A stretch of 64,000 nucleotides of DNA from Ligilactobacillus pabuli (GCF_022836475.1 NZ_BQXH01000002.1:110451-174450); one strand, 5' to 3'. Counted from the stretch's first letter, positions 46,378 through 56,479 are shown. Numbers and translations are program-made. Notes: generated from the sequence alone by a model not told the origin.

Positions 46378-46498
46378 TAGTCGAGTTACTGAAAGCAACT
46401 CCTTCCGCTTATCCCAGCCCAACCTTCAATGCCAAAAGCGCATTAAAGGCCAGGCCACGATAATGCTCGGGAGCTAACCGCTTTGTTCCACTCTGTGC
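46378..46498 (-). ncRNA. Candidate structured RNA repeat, copy 12
   Basis: P1 GAGT/ACTC, P2 AAAGC/GCTTT, P4 TTATC/GATAA, P5 of the CAACCTTCAATGC type. P3 AACTCC/GGAGCT becomes complete on the minus strand by one G-U. It begins 2 bases after the stop of the gene at 46501. Confidence 0.8.
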
Positions 46499-46500
46499 TT

Positions 46501-46932
46501 TTAGCCGACTTTTTGCATGATCCGGCCAACATGAACGTTCACATGATCCATCGCTTCGGATTGTTCTTGTTCAGCTGCCTTAAAGGCTGGGCCGTCAATT
46601 TTGTGAGCCGTGTAATCAATGCTGTCTTGCATATGTTCACAGCCAGCCACAAATTCACGGTAACCCTTCAAGAGTTGCTTATGTGGCCCAATAATCATGA
46701 TTGGCGCTGCAACCTTGCTCAAGGCTGCCACATTCTGATGGTACTGTTCAATTCCTTGACTAAAGCTTTCTTGGATTGCCGCAAATTGTTCATCTGTCAA
46801 CGGCTTTTCTTCCGTCACATTTGCATTTGCTAGTTCAAAATATTCGTTAAGCTGGCCGCCCATTTCTTCGGTCGAGCGTAAAACATCAGTGACCGTTTGT
46901 AGATACCGGCCTAAATTTGCTTGTTTTTTCAA
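46501..46932 (-). CDS. Hypothetical helical protein
   Basis: A 143-residue acidic, almost wholly alpha-helical protein without signal peptide or membrane segment. Not recognised. Visible features are heptad-like helices (LGRYLQTVTDVLRSTEEMG), MIIGPHKQLLKGYREFVAG in the middle, and a His/Met-containing C-terminal helix (EAMDHVNVHVGRIMQKV). TTG start at 46932, 8 bases after GAGGAGG, a strong initiation site showing that it is a genuine gene. Its 3' UTR holds two complete and one deleted RNA repeat before the terminator at 46133-46183. Confidence 0.8.
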   Translation of the reverse strand: MKKQANLGRYLQTVTDVLRSTEEMGGQLNEYFELANANVTEEKPLTDEQFAAIQESFSQGIEQYHQNVAALSKVAAPIMIIGPHKQLLKGYREFVAGCEHMQDSIDYTAHKIDGPAFKAAEQEQSEAMDHVNVHVGRIMQKVG

Positions 46933-47029
46933 AAGTGGTTCCTCCTCGTTGTGATCAAACTGATTAACCTAGTATAGCATGGAAACCACCCTGATTGCTG
47001 GCTTAAATTGCTGTCATCAAATTAGACTG

Positions 47030-47857
47030 TTATTTCCAAAATTCATCATACACATTGATTGGCAAATGACGCTTATGACGTGTCTTTTCAAACCAGCCTT
47101 CGATCTTTTCTGCCGCTTGGCTGTCAATTTCTTGGCCTTCCAAATAATCATCAATATTTTGATAGGTTACTCCTAAAGCTACTTCGTCCGGTAAAGCTGG
47201 CCGGTCTTCTTCAAGATCCGCTGTCGGAACCTTTTCGTAAAGGTGCTTTGGAGCTCCCAGTTCATTTAAAAGTGCTTGGCCTTGCCGTTTGTTTAAGCGC
47301 CATAATGGTGTGATATCCGCTCCACCATCGCCAAATTTGGTATAGAAGCCAGTCACCGCTTCCGCTGCATGGTCAGTTCCAATGACAGCGCCGCTCCGTG
47401 CACCAGCAACCGCATATTGGGCGATCATCCGCGCACGGGCCTTAATATTTCCCTTGTTAAAATCGCTGATTGCTAAATCATTGGCTTCAACTGCAGCGAC
47501 CATCGCATCAGCACTAGGTTGAATATCAACCCGGACTGTTTCATCTGCCTGCATAAACTCGATTGCATCCAAAGCATCCTGTTCATCAGCCTGCTTGCCG
47601 TATGGTAACCGCACAGCGATGAAACGATACTTCTGATCACCTGTTTCTTCCCGCAATTCCTTAATAGCCTGTTGTGCCAAGGCACCGGCTAAAGTTGAAT
47701 CCTGTCCACCAGAAATTCCTAACACCAGTGTTTTAAAAAACGGATATTTCTTCAAATAGTTTTTCATAAAATCAACTGAGCGGCGAATCTCTGTTGCCGG
47801 CTCAATAGTTGGAGCAACGTGTAATTCAGCAATAATCTCTTTTTGCAACGGACGCAT
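47030..47857 (-). CDS. nadE: NH3-dependent NAD+ synthetase
   Basis: A 275-residue enzyme converting nicotinic acid adenine dinucleotide to NAD+ with ATP and ammonia. The N-type ATP pyrophosphatase loop SGGQDST (49-55) and [19 protein letters not shown] are intact; there is no glutaminase domain, so ammonia is the donor. ATG 47857 follows GAGGAGG; the upstream in-frame extension overlaps a strong hairpin (47895-47946). Confidence 0.95.
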   Translation of the reverse strand: MRPLQKEIIAELHVAPTIEPATEIRRSVDFMKNYLKKYPFFKTLVLGISGGQDSTLAGALAQQAIKELREETGDQKYRFIAVRLPYGKQADEQDALDAIEFMQADETVRVDIQPSADAMVAAVEANDLAISDFNKGNIKARARMIAQYAVAGARSGAVIGTDHAAEAVTGFYTKFGDGGADITPLWRLNKRQGQALLNELGAPKHLYEKVPTADLEEDRPALPDEVALGVTYQNIDDYLEGQEIDSQAAEKIEGWFEKTRHKRHLPINVYDEFWK

Positions 47858-47894
47858 AGTTTCTTCCTCCTCAAAATGAACAGTCACGCACCGA

Positions 47895-47946
47895 CTAGCT
47901 GACAAAGTGCCTGCTTGCAGCGGACCAGCTTGTCAGTTTTGGCTAG
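47895..47946 (-). promoter_or_regulatory. Hairpin upstream of nadE
   Basis: CTAGCTGACAA pairs with TTGTCAG...GCTAG, and inside it TGC/GCA-type pairs close a GC-rich tip (GCCTGCTTGCAGCGG). It lies 38 bases ahead of the nadE start, so it could be a leader structure. No match to a riboswitch known to me. Confidence 0.45.
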
Positions 47947-48251
47947 TATTCTTGATGTCACATTTTCTATCATTGGCACTTATTTTACACTATTTGCCGA
48001 AATTTTTCAGTAAAAGTTCTCATTTTTTTGCCGTAAAAATTGCACTGGTCTTCTACCGCTCCAACTACTAAAACCAGGCTAGTTCACAATTTTTAAGCAT
48101 AGTGGTCTATTTTTAGTTGATTACTACATCTCTTTCACTAAAGAAAACGTCATCATCTTGTGATTTGGTTAATTTTTTTCAACTATCCAACTATTTAACT
48201 CTAGGTTTGCTATAATATGCTTATTCTAATTCAGACAAAAGAGGTGGTAAC
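47947..48251. other. Divergent nadE-tagA intergenic region
   Basis: AT-rich. It holds the tagA promoter: extended -10 TTTGC-TATAAT (48211-48216). No gene or repeat is seen. Confidence 0.5.
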
Positions 48252-48989
48252 ATGCAACCCAACTTTCCAACAGTCTCAGTCCTTGGGGTAGATTTTACAT
48301 CAATTACAAACGAACAATTCTTACACCAGCTCTACGCGGACAGCCAGGCCGGCAGAAATCGGGTGATCGTTACTGCTAATCCTGAAATCGTCTTATTTGC
48401 CAGGCAAAATCAGCGTTATGCACGCGTCCTCGCTCAGGCCGACTATACGGTACCAGATGGTGTCGGGATCGTCGATGGCGCTAAGATTTTACAACAATCT
48501 CTCCCTGAGCGCATCACGGGCTATGACACCATGTTAAGCTTATTGGCTTGGGCAAATGACCACCAGAAGCGTGTTTTCCTATTGGGAGCCAAGCCAGCTG
48601 TCATTCAAAAGGCCGTCGCAAATATCAACCACGATTATCCCAACTTACAAGTCTGCGGTTGGCACGACGGTTACTTTGATGATGAACAAGCAGTCGTCGA
48701 GCAAATCAAAGCTGCAGAGCCTGATTTTGTCTTTTGCGCTCTGGGCTTTCCTAAGCAAGATTACTTCATTCACCAACACCACCAGGCCGCTGCTGCGATT
48801 TGGATGGGCGTTGGCGGCAGTTTCGACGTTCTGGCTGGAATTGTCAAACGCGCCCCGCAAAAGTGGCAGGATCGTCATTTAGAGTGGCTCTATCGCTTAC
48901 TACAAGAACCACAACGTTTCGGCCGGATGTTAGCCTTACCTAAGTACCTGGCTTTGATCATCCAACAACGGCTGACTGGCAGAAAATAA
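48252..48989 (+). CDS. tagA: WecG/TagA/CpsF family glycosyltransferase
   Basis: A 245-residue membrane-associated GT26 enzyme; TagA/TarA adds N-acetylmannosamine to undecaprenyl-PP-GlcNAc, the first committed step of wall teichoic acid linkage-unit synthesis. Motifs VTANPEIVLFARQN, YTVPDGVGIVDGAKIL, DFVFCALGFPKQDYFI and the C-terminal basic segment LEWLYRLLQEPQRFGRM are typical. Monocistronic with its own terminator. GAGGTGG site ahead of the ATG. Confidence 0.92.
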   Translation: MQPNFPTVSVLGVDFTSITNEQFLHQLYADSQAGRNRVIVTANPEIVLFARQNQRYARVLAQADYTVPDGVGIVDGAKILQQSLPERITGYDTMLSLLAWANDHQKRVFLLGAKPAVIQKAVANINHDYPNLQVCGWHDGYFDDEQAVVEQIKAAEPDFVFCALGFPKQDYFIHQHHQAAAAIWMGVGGSFDVLAGIVKRAPQKWQDRHLEWLYRLLQEPQRFGRMLALPKYLALIIQQRLTGRK

Positions 48990-49007
48990 CTATCATTTAA
49001 AATTACC

Positions 49008-49037
49008 AAAAAAGGATAGCCCGCTATCCTTTTTTTT
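49008..49037 (+). terminator. Terminator of tagA
   Basis: AAAAAAGGATAGC/GCTATCCTTTTTTT stem with a 2-base loop core, 18 bases after the stop. Confidence 0.85.
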
Positions 49038-49115
49038 AGTGTTCAATTTTAACGATTTTTAGGCTGTGCCCTAACTTACGGTATTCAAATGGGGAGCTAA
49101 GTAGAGTTTTTTGCG

Positions 49116-49150
49116 CAAAAAAAAACACCTTCCACGACGGGAAAGTGTTT
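49116..49150 (-). terminator. Terminator of rplM-rpsI
   Basis: AAACACTTTCC pairs with GGAAGGTGTTT (minus strand), followed by nine T. Confidence 0.85.
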
Positions 49151-49170
49151 CTTGATAAACGATAATCGAA

Positions 49171-49563
49171 TTAACGTTTTGAGAATTGTGGAGCCTTACG
49201 AGCCTTCTTCAAACCTGGCTTGCGACGTTCCTTCATACGAGGGTCACGAGTCAAGAGTCCAGCACGCTTTAATACACCACGAAATTCTGGGTCAACTTGC
49301 AGCAATGCGCGGGCAATTCCATGACGAGTTGCGCCGGCTTGGCCTGCATAGCCACCACCATTAAGGTTAACCAAAACATCGTATTGATCTTGTGTTTCTG
49401 TCACACCAAATGGTTGCTTGATAACTTCGATCAAGTTAGCAAATGGGATATATTCTTCAACTGATTTGCCGTTCATCGTGATCTTACCAGTACCGGGTAC
49501 TAAACGAACACGAGCAACGGAGTTCTTACGACGGCCTGTGCCACTATATTGTACTTGAGCCAA
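49171..49563 (-). CDS. rpsI: 30S ribosomal protein S9
   Basis: 130 residues with the typical [19 protein letters not shown] start and the basic C-terminal tail [12 protein letters not shown] that reaches the P-site tRNA. It lies 13 bases after rplM in the conserved rplM-rpsI pair. Confidence 0.98.
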   Translation of the reverse strand: MAQVQYSGTGRRKNSVARVRLVPGTGKITMNGKSVEEYIPFANLIEVIKQPFGVTETQDQYDVLVNLNGGGYAGQAGATRHGIARALLQVDPEFRGVLKRAGLLTRDPRMKERRKPGLKKARKAPQFSKR

Positions 49564-49576
49564 TTTCGAATTCCTC

Positions 49577-50020
49577 CTAGATTAAAGTATTGATATCCAA
49601 AACTTCTGGATTTTGTGCTGCATGCTTGTGATCTGCACCGCGATAAACATGTAACTTCTTAAGTTGCTGACGACCCAATGTACCCTTTGGAAGCATGCCT
49701 CCAATAGAAAGTGCAAGTAATTTTTCTGGGTCTTTTTCACGGTAATCACCGGCAGTCCGTTCTTTCAAACCACCTGGATGAAGTGTGTGATGGTAGTAAA
49801 TCTTCCGATCAGCTTTTTTACCTGTCAAACCAACTTTTTCAGCGTTGATGATGATGACAAAGTCACCTGTATCAACGTTTGGTGTATAAGTTGGTTTATT
49901 TTTACCACGTAAGATAGATGCAACTGCGCTAGAAAGACGGCCCAAAGGGATATCTGTAGCATCAACGACATACCATTTACGTTCTACTTCGCCTGGTTTT
50001 GCTATATATGTTGTACGCAC
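49577..50020 (-). CDS. rplM: 50S ribosomal protein L13
   Basis: 147 residues beginning [20 protein letters not shown] after a GTG start at 50020, preceded by GGAGG. The [12 protein letters not shown]-like segment ([19 protein letters not shown]) and the C-terminal [14 protein letters not shown] are typical. It has its own promoter and a structured leader (50021-50100). The longer ATG reading crosses that leader and is not used. Confidence 0.97.
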   Translation of the reverse strand: MRTTYIAKPGEVERKWYVVDATDIPLGRLSSAVASILRGKNKPTYTPNVDTGDFVIIINAEKVGLTGKKADRKIYYHHTLHPGGLKERTAGDYREKDPEKLLALSIGGMLPKGTLGRQQLKKLHVYRGADHKHAAQNPEVLDINTLI

Positions 50021-50100
50021 GTTTATTTCCTCCATTTGTGATGCTTGTTTGACAAACAATAAGTTAACGGGGCCTACTGTGGGGCAAACAATACCATGTA
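50021..50100 (-). promoter_or_regulatory. Probable L13 autogenous leader
   Basis: The minus strand holds two copies of TTGTTTG (50085-50091 and 50053-50059) and one CAAACAA (50045-50051), plus GCCCCACAGTAGGCCCC. Either TTGTTTG can pair with the single CAAACAA, giving mutually exclusive hairpins just ahead of the ribosome binding site. Placement and content fit the known L13 leader class. Confidence 0.6.
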
Positions 50101-50102
50101 CT

Positions 50103-50132
50103 ATAGTACTATTTTTTCGCCGAGTAGTCAAA
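50103..50132 (-). promoter_or_regulatory. rplM promoter
   Basis: TTGACT (50127-50132), about 18 bases, TACTAT (50103-50108) on the minus strand. Confidence 0.75.
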
Positions 50133-50168
50133 TAAAAACCACGAAAAAGATGATTTTTTCACCAATTT

Positions 50169-50978
50169 CTAGTTAAATTTTTCCCCTGGGACCTCACTTT
50201 TAGCGATTTGTGCTTGAATTTCGTCCCCGTAGTAAACTTCTTTAAGATACAATCCACTTGCTGGTGCCGTTTCTCTGGCCTGGTTGCGGTCTTTTACTTC
50301 GTACAACCGTAAGAAATCATGCACCGGCCGACGCTGGTTCCCAATTTCTAATAAGGTCGCCACCATGATCCGAACTTGGTTATACAAAAAGCCATTGCCG
50401 CAAAATTCAAAAATCAACTCATCGTTAGCTAAATCTTCACGGACTGTTGCTTCATAAATAGTCCGAACATGCGACTTCGTTTGACTTCCTGAGGCCACAA
50501 AGCTGCTGTAATCGTGCGTGCCAACGACATCCGGTAAAGCAGTCTTGATCAGCTCAACGTCTAAGGGATACTTGTAATGGCCCGTATAGAGCCGCTTAAA
50601 CGGGTCAATAAACCATGAACGGGATACTCGGTATAAATACCGCTTAGCATGTGCCTCATAGCGCGCATGAAACGTCTCTGGCACAATTTCGCAGTCCACG
50701 ATTTCAATATCTAAGGGCAACATACTATTGAGGCCACGCAACATCGCTTGTGCCGGCATTTCATGGGGAAAATCAAAGTGGGCCACTTGCCCATACGCAT
50801 GCACCCCCGCATCCGTCCGACCGGAGCCATAAAGATTGATTTTGTCGGGCAGCTTACTCATTTTATTGATGGCTGCTTCTAAGACTGACTGGACTGTCCG
50901 TTGATTTGGCTGACTCTGAAAGCCGGCAAACTTTGTCCCGTCATAGGCCATCGTAATTTTATAACGCTTTGTCATCAT
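50169..50978 (-). CDS. truA: tRNA pseudouridine(38-40) synthase
   Basis: A 269-residue pseudouridine synthase acting on the anticodon arm. [19 protein letters not shown] and [18 protein letters not shown] contain the catalytic Asp (RTDAGVHA). It lies between ecfT and rplM, the conserved Firmicutes order, but a terminator (51019-51053) separates it from ecfT. Confidence 0.96.
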   Translation of the reverse strand: MMTKRYKITMAYDGTKFAGFQSQPNQRTVQSVLEAAINKMSKLPDKINLYGSGRTDAGVHAYGQVAHFDFPHEMPAQAMLRGLNSMLPLDIEIVDCEIVPETFHARYEAHAKRYLYRVSRSWFIDPFKRLYTGHYKYPLDVELIKTALPDVVGTHDYSSFVASGSQTKSHVRTIYEATVREDLANDELIFEFCGNGFLYNQVRIMVATLLEIGNQRRPVHDFLRLYEVKDRNQARETAPASGLYLKEVYYGDEIQAQIAKSEVPGEKFN

Positions 50979-51018
50979 TAATTCCTTTACTTAAAAATCT
51001 GCTTATTTTAACTAGTGA

Positions 51019-51053
51019 CAAAAACGCACCGCTCAAAATTTCAACGGTGCGTT
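51019..51053 (-). terminator. Terminator between ecfT and truA
   Basis: AACGCACCG/CGGTGCGTT 9-bp stem with TTTTTG following on the minus strand, 24 bases after the ecfT stop. Confidence 0.8.
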
Positions 51054-51076
51054 CCTGTCATCCAAAATGACCGTCC

Positions 51077-51871
51077 TTAACTTCTTAAGAAAATCAAGGC
51101 TGCGGTTAAAACAATAAACAAAATCACACCAATTGTATCATTTTGTTTCCATTCCTGTTTACGGTACTTAGTGCGTCCTTCTCCACCATGATACCCCCGG
51201 GCTTCCATCGCAGTCGCCAAGTCTTCAGCTCGATTAAAGGAGCTGACAAACAATGGGATCAATAACGGAATGACTGACTTGATCTGCTTAATCAAACTAC
51301 CCTCACCAAAGTTAACACCACGTGCACGTTGCGCATTCATGATCTTAGTAGTTTCATCCATCAAAGTCGGTACAAACCGTAAGGCAATCGACAGCATTAA
51401 GGCAATCTCGTAGACTGGGACCTTGATCTTAGTTAACGGTTTTAACAAGGACTCCAAGCCATCGGAAATTTCGATCGGCGTGGTCGTCAAAGTCAATAAG
51501 GTCGACATAAAGATGATCAAGACAAACCGGCAAAAGACAAAGACTGCATTCAGTAACCCACGGTCAGTCACTGTGAATGGTCCCCATTGCCAGTACACAT
51601 TTCCGCCACTAGAAAAGAAGATCTGCAGTAACACTGTAAATAAGATCAGCCAAATCAGTGGGCGAACACCCTTAATGAAAAAGCCAAGGGAAATGTCTGA
51701 TAGTTTGATAAACAACAGCACTAAAGCCGCCATCAAAACATAGGTCTGCCAGTTGTTACACAAAAAGACGATCACAATAAAGTAAAAACTCAAGAAGAGC
51801 TTGGCGCGCGGATCCATCCGATGAATCAATGAATCACCATTGATATAGCGGCCTAACAACATTTTATCCAC
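51077..51871 (-). CDS. ecfT: ECF transporter transmembrane component EcfT
   Basis: A 264-residue integral membrane scaffold that links the two ATPases to exchangeable vitamin-binding S-components. It has several transmembrane helices and the coupling-helix motifs with Ala-Arg-Gly: [11 protein letters not shown] and [10 protein letters not shown]. The start is probably GTG 51871 ([14 protein letters not shown]), 8 bases after AAGGAGG; an ATG seven codons earlier overlaps that site. It overlaps the end of ecfA2 by 8 bases. Confidence 0.95.
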   Translation of the reverse strand: MDKMLLGRYINGDSLIHRMDPRAKLFLSFYFIVIVFLCNNWQTYVLMAALVLLFIKLSDISLGFFIKGVRPLIWLILFTVLLQIFFSSGGNVYWQWGPFTVTDRGLLNAVFVFCRFVLIIFMSTLLTLTTTPIEISDGLESLLKPLTKIKVPVYEIALMLSIALRFVPTLMDETTKIMNAQRARGVNFGEGSLIKQIKSVIPLLIPLFVSSFNRAEDLATAMEARGYHGGEGRTKYRKQEWKQNDTIGVILFIVLTAALIFLRS

Positions 51872-52739
51872 GAAGGCCACCTCCTTGCTCATTCATCATG
51901 TCTGCCAACTGAGCAGCTAATTGTGCTTCAGTCAAAGGCAGCGTCTTAAATGGAACACCTTGTTGCTGCAATTTAGCAGCGAAGGCTGTCGTCTGCGGTA
52001 AACCTAAATGATGAGCTTTCAGCCACTCTGGATCACTAAAGATCTCGGCTGGTTGACTGTCCGCGATCACTCGTCCCTTTTCCATCACGATCACATGGTC
52101 GGCATAATTAGCCACATCATTCATCTGATGAGTTACCAAAATAATAGTCAAATGTTGTTCCTTGTGCAAACGGTCAAACATTTCCATCATTTCTAGGCGA
52201 CCTTTAGGATCAAGTCCCGCAGTTGGTTCATCCAAGACCAGGATCTGGGGTTCCATCGCCAAGACCCCCGCAATGGCGACCCGACGCATTTGACCACCCG
52301 ATAACTCAAAGGGTGACTTTTGCAGGACACTATCAGGCAAACCAACCAGCTTGGCCATTTTAACGGCAATTTGTTCAGCTTCCTCATCACTTTTACCAAA
52401 GTTTTTCGGGGCAAAAGCAATATCCTTCAAAACTGTTTCTTCAAATAGCTGTGCTTCCGGAAATTGAAAGACAAAGCCGACATGGCGCCGTAAGTCATTT
52501 AATTCCTTGTTTTTGGTTTCAGCGGTGATTTTGTTGTTTTCAACGGTTAAACTCCCAGAAGTCGGTTTTAACAAGCCGTTTAAATGTTGTAAGAGTGTCG
52601 ACTTGCCGCTCCCAGTATGTCCAATGATCGCCGTGTAGGTATTATCCGCAATATCCAGCGAAACATCGGTCAACGCACGGTGAGAGAATGGAGTACCGCT
52701 TTGATAAACATAATTTAATTTTTCAATATGGATCGACAT
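51864..52739 (-). CDS. ecfA2: ECF transporter ATPase EcfA2
   Basis: A 291-residue ABC ATPase of the energy-coupling factor module. Walker [10 protein letters not shown], signature [13 protein letters not shown], Walker [16 protein letters not shown] and the H-loop VTHQMND are intact. It overlaps ecfA1 by 25 bases, which suggests translational coupling. It forms a heterodimer with EcfA1. Confidence 0.96.
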   Translation of the reverse strand: MSIHIEKLNYVYQSGTPFSHRALTDVSLDIADNTYTAIIGHTGSGKSTLLQHLNGLLKPTSGSLTVENNKITAETKNKELNDLRRHVGFVFQFPEAQLFEETVLKDIAFAPKNFGKSDEEAEQIAVKMAKLVGLPDSVLQKSPFELSGGQMRRVAIAGVLAMEPQILVLDEPTAGLDPKGRLEMMEMFDRLHKEQHLTIILVTHQMNDVANYADHVIVMEKGRVIADSQPAEIFSDPEWLKAHHLGLPQTTAFAAKLQQQGVPFKTLPLTEAQLAAQLADMMNEQGGGLRG

Positions 52740-53554
52740 AACCAGTTCACCAAGCTCCCTTCATCCATGTATTCTTGCGGTAAATCGATACCGCGTTGCG
52801 CTAACTCACCCTTTAACCGTTGCGGATAAGGGACATCCAAGCCAATCTCAATTAACTGATTGCCTTTTTGAAATAGGTCCTGCGGTAAACTATCATCGAT
52901 AATTTTACCGTCATCGACCACGATCACCCGGTCAGCTAACGAAGCCTCATCGATATCATGCGTGATCGATAAGACGGTAAAGCCTTCTTTTTTGTTGAGT
53001 TGACGAATCAGGGAAATGATCTGCATCCGTCCTTCTGGATCAAGCATGCTGGTTGATTCATCAAAAATCACAATTTTAGGTCGTAAAGCCAGGACGCCGG
53101 CAATTGCGACACGCTGCTTTTGACCGCCTGACAGTCGGACCGGTTCGTGCTGGGCAAAATCCTGCATCCCGACGACCTCTAGCGCCTCTTTGACTCGTGC
53201 ATGCATTTCTTCACGTTCAATGCCCTGGTTCTCTAACCCAAAGGCCACATCGCCTTCCACGTCTGCCCCAACAAACTGATTGTCAGGATTCTGAAAAACC
53301 ATGCCGATTTTTTTTCTAATGTTCCATAAACTTTGATCTGTTAATTTTTCCCCATCAATATAAATTTCGCCAGCTTCAGGGGCAATTAGCCCGTCAATTG
53401 CTTTGGCGAGGGTACTTTTACCACTACCGTTATGACCAATGACTGCTAACCATTCGCCTTCATTGACATGTAGATCAATATGGGAAAGGTCTAACTCTTC
53501 ATTTTCCTGAGAATAACGAAAGCATAGATCTTTAATGTCAATTATTCCACTCAT
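52715..53554 (-). CDS. ecfA1: ECF transporter ATPase EcfA1
   Basis: A 279-residue ABC ATPase. Walker [10 protein letters not shown], signature [13 protein letters not shown], Walker [16 protein letters not shown] (Ser where most have Pro-Thr, typical of EcfA1) and H-loop ITHDIDE. First of ecfA1-ecfA2-ecfT, downstream of the ribosomal alpha cluster but after the rplQ terminator. It serves S-components such as the one at 16626. Confidence 0.96.
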   Translation of the reverse strand: MSGIIDIKDLCFRYSQENEELDLSHIDLHVNEGEWLAVIGHNGSGKSTLAKAIDGLIAPEAGEIYIDGEKLTDQSLWNIRKKIGMVFQNPDNQFVGADVEGDVAFGLENQGIEREEMHARVKEALEVVGMQDFAQHEPVRLSGGQKQRVAIAGVLALRPKIVIFDESTSMLDPEGRMQIISLIRQLNKKEGFTVLSITHDIDEASLADRVIVVDDGKIIDDSLPQDLFQKGNQLIEIGLDVPYPQRLKGELAQRGIDLPQEYMDEGSLVNWLCRSILKN

Positions 53555-53874
53555 TGTGCCTGCCCTTTCAATTTTTAGTCTATAAAGTCAATCATACCAT
53601 AATGCTAGCAGTGAAAAAATAGGAATTCACTGAAAACGATGACACTCCTAGCAAATAGCCCTTTTAACCATCTTTTCAGTCAGATTCTGACACGCAAAAT
53701 TCCTGTTAAACTAAAACTCACTTGTAATACCTTAACCCGCTTGAAAGCTCAACAAATCTGTTGCACAGATCCGACTAACCTGAACCACCACTTTTATGTA
53801 GGCTCGCGCTTAGATTACCACTGGTCACGCAAAATTACCAGTTAAAACATTTCACACTAAAATTTGGAATGAAA
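53555..53874. other. rplQ-ecfA1 intergenic region
   Basis: A TATGAT -10-like element (minus strand, 53591-53596) may serve ecfA1. Two similar segments occur, CACGCAAAATTCCTGTTAAA (53692) and CACGCAAAATTACCAGTTAA (53826), the second within an ACTGGT...ACCAGT inverted repeat. No gene is supported. Confidence 0.45.
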
Positions 53875-53911
53875 ACCAAAAGCGGCCCACGAACTTAATC
53901 GTGAACCGCTG
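53875..53911 (-). terminator. Terminator of the alpha cluster (rplQ)
   Basis: AGCGGTTCACGA pairs with TCGTGGGCCGCT (minus strand), then TTTGGTTTT. It lies about 165 bases beyond the rplQ stop. Confidence 0.7.
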
Positions 53912-54076
53912 TAAAATTCAAAAGTTTTTGCAAATAAAAAATCACTTTTTATGACGAAATTTTCACAACTTTAAAATTGCTACTTAAGACTAGACTCGGT
54001 TTAACCCAACATCATAACGCCTATCTATCGCCATAAAAGTGACACTTTGTTAATTTAATTTTTGATGCATCAAAAA

Positions 54077-54460
54077 TTAATCAACTAATTCAAGAACAAC
54101 CATGTGGGCTGCATCGCCGCGACGTTGATCCATTTTCAGGATGCGAGTGTAACCACCGTTACGCTCTGCATAACGTGGAGCTACCTCATCGAATAATTTT
54201 TGTAAAGCAGTTTGAATAGTAACTTTTTCGCCTTCATCTTTAACGTCAGCAACAACATCCATCATGAATGCAGCAGCGCGACGACGAGAAGCCAAGTCAC
54301 CCTTCTTACCTAATGTGATCATCTTTTCAACGAACTTACGTGTTTCTTTTGCACGTGGTTCAGTTGTGACAATTTTACCATTAACGATCACGTCAGTTGT
54401 CAAGTTACGTAACATTGCTTTACGATGAGCACTGTCACGTCCTAATTTACGGTATGCCAT
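54077..54460 (-). CDS. rplQ: 50S ribosomal protein L17
   Basis: 127 residues beginning [20 protein letters not shown] and ending MVVLELVD; the usual short bacterial form. It follows rpoA at the end of the alpha operon. GGGAGG site. Confidence 0.98.
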   Translation of the reverse strand: MAYRKLGRDSAHRKAMLRNLTTDVIVNGKIVTTEPRAKETRKFVEKMITLGKKGDLASRRRAAAFMMDVVADVKDEGEKVTIQTALQKLFDEVAPRYAERNGGYTRILKMDQRRGDAAHMVVLELVD

Positions 54461-54496
54461 GAACAGATTTCCTCCCTTGTTAGTTAGTTGATATTA

Positions 54497-55441
54497 CTAG
54501 TCATCATGACGCAATGACAATTCCAAATCGGCCAATTTTGCCTTAACTTCTTCCAATGACTTCCGGCCCAAGTTACGAACCTTCATCATGTCTGCTTCTG
54601 ACTTGTTAGTCAATTCCTGCACGGTATTAATACCGGCACGTTTCAAGCAGTTGTAAGAACGAACAGACAAGTCGAGTTCCTCAATCGTCATTTCGAGCAT
54701 TTTTTCTTTATGCGTTTCTTCTTTTTCGACCATGATTTCAGCGTTCTTAGCTTCATCAGTCAAATCAACGAATAAAGTCAAATGTTCGGTCAGAATTTTA
54801 GCTGACAAACTGATTGCCTCACTCGGCGTAATTGAACCATTAGTCCAGACATCAAGCGTCAACTTGTCAAAATCATTTTTTTGACCAACACGTGTTTTTT
54901 CTACTTGGTAGTTGACACGTTCGATTGGGGTATAAATCGAGTCGATTGCCAATACACCGATCGGCATATCTTCAGTTTTAGCTTTGTTTTCATTAGCTGA
55001 AACATAGCCACGACCCTTGTTAGCAGTCATCCGTGCATGGAATGAAGCGCCGTCTGCAACCGTACAGATGTATAGATCAGGATTAAGGACTTCAACTTCA
55101 CTGCTTCCTTGAATGTCGCCTGCAGTCACTTCCATGGGACCAGTAACATCAATTTCCAATGTCTGAACGTCTTCGGAATTTAACTTCAATGCAACTTTTT
55201 TTAGATTCAAGATGATTGTAGTTACGTCTTCTAAAACACCATCAATTGATGAGAATTCATGTAAGACGCCATCAAGTTGAACATCGGTGATAGCAGCACC
55301 TGGCAATGAAGAAAGGAGAATCCGACGCAAAGAGTTGCCAAGGGTTGTCCCGTAGCCACGTTCTAGTGGTTCAACAACGAATTTACCGTAGTTTTCGCTT
55401 TCTTCAACTTTTTGAATTTTTGGTTTTTCAAATTCGATCAT
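54497..55441 (-). CDS. rpoA: RNA polymerase alpha subunit
   Basis: 314 residues: N-terminal dimerisation domain ([13 protein letters not shown]..., with [17 protein letters not shown]), flexible linker (about 230-245), and C-terminal DNA/activator-binding domain ([31 protein letters not shown]). ATG 55441 gives the normal length; seven in-frame codons upstream are excluded. Confidence 0.98.
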   Translation of the reverse strand: MIEFEKPKIQKVEESENYGKFVVEPLERGYGTTLGNSLRRILLSSLPGAAITDVQLDGVLHEFSSIDGVLEDVTTIILNLKKVALKLNSEDVQTLEIDVTGPMEVTAGDIQGSSEVEVLNPDLYICTVADGASFHARMTANKGRGYVSANENKAKTEDMPIGVLAIDSIYTPIERVNYQVEKTRVGQKNDFDKLTLDVWTNGSITPSEAISLSAKILTEHLTLFVDLTDEAKNAEIMVEKEETHKEKMLEMTIEELDLSVRSYNCLKRAGINTVQELTNKSEADMMKVRNLGRKSLEEVKAKLADLELSLRHDD

Positions 55442-55526
55442 TCTTACCTTTACCCCTTTCAAAACGTAACGTGCAATCTGGAAACAACATCATGAAGTAA
55501 AACTTCAAAATGAGTGCTAGTCCAAA

Positions 55527-55913
55527 TTAAACACGACGGCGCTTTGGAGGACGGCATCCATTATGAGGAACTGGAGTAACATCCTTGATAGATGTAACTT
55601 CAAGACCTGTTGTTTGAAGAGCACGGATAGCTGCTTCACGACCAGAACCTGGTCCTTTAACAGTAACACCGACTGACTTCATGCCAAAATCCATTGCACC
55701 CTTTGCAGCTGCTTCAGATGCCATCTGAGCTGCGAATGGTGTTGACTTACGTGAGCCTTTGAAGCCCAATGAGCCAGCTGAGGACCAAGCAACAGCGTTA
55801 CCATGAACATCTGTAATCATAACAAGTGTATTGTTAAAAGTAGAATGAATATGAGCAACGCCGGTTTCGATATTCTTTTTCACACGACGTTTACGAGTTT
55901 TATTAGCTGCCAT
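55527..55913 (-). CDS. rpsK: 30S ribosomal protein S11
   Basis: 128 residues, with the C-terminal [15 protein letters not shown] characteristic of S11 (site of the conserved N-G that can form isoaspartate). AGGAGG site; between rpsM and rpoA. Confidence 0.98.
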   Translation of the reverse strand: MAANKTRKRRVKKNIETGVAHIHSTFNNTLVMITDVHGNAVAWSSAGSLGFKGSRKSTPFAAQMASEAAAKGAMDFGMKSVGVTVKGPGSGREAAIRALQTTGLEVTSIKDVTPVPHNGCRPPKRRRV

Positions 55914-55941
55914 TAAATAGCTGACCTCCTTCTTTAATTAA

Positions 55942-56307
55942 TTATTTTTTCTTGCCGGCAATTGAAACTGCTGGGCCTTTGCGAGTACGCGCATTGTTCT
56001 TCGTGTGTTGTCCACGAACGGGCAAATTACGACGATGACGCATGCCACGGTATGAGCCAATTTCTGACAAACGCTTGATGTTCAAGGAAACTTCACGACG
56101 AAGGTCACCTTCAACTTTATAGTTATCAACAACGGCACGGATCTTGTCTTCTTGATCAGAAGCTAAATCACGTACACGAACGTCTTCAGAAACGCCTGCT
56201 TCTGCCAAAATCTTTTGGGCAGTAGTGTTACCGATTCCGTAAATATAAGTTAAGCCGATTACAATTCGCTTATCGCGGGGTAAATCGACACCTGCTATAC
56301 GAGCCAT
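55942..56307 (-). CDS. rpsM: 30S ribosomal protein S13
   Basis: 121 residues beginning [20 protein letters not shown], ending in a basic tail ([15 protein letters not shown]) that contacts P-site tRNA. Strong AGGAGGTG site. Confidence 0.98.
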   Translation of the reverse strand: MARIAGVDLPRDKRIVIGLTYIYGIGNTTAQKILAEAGVSEDVRVRDLASDQEDKIRAVVDNYKVEGDLRREVSLNIKRLSEIGSYRGMRHRRNLPVRGQHTKNNARTRKGPAVSIAGKKK

Positions 56308-56332
56308 TACAATTACACCTCCTAATTTATTA

Positions 56333-56446
56333 TTATCCTTGTCTTTGTTTGTGCTTTGGATTTGAGCAAATTACCATAACGCGACCTTTGCGTTTGATAA
56401 CTTTGCAGTGTTCGCACATTGGCTTAACTGATGGTCTTACTTTCAT
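56333..56446 (-). CDS. rpmJ: 50S ribosomal protein L36
   Basis: 37 residues: [20 protein letters not shown], with zinc ligands CEHC, a later Cys and His (CSNPKH). Too short for routine ORF detection but placed exactly between infA and rpsM as usual. GGAGG site ahead of the ATG. Confidence 0.97.
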
Positions 56447-56479
56447 AATTATACCTCCTGCATAAGATTGAAGTACAAT

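Noticed and set aside
53639-53845. A 68-codon plus-strand open frame between rplQ and ecfA1
   Set aside because: No ribosome binding site, low-complexity product without a recognisable motif, in a region with promoter and repeat features.
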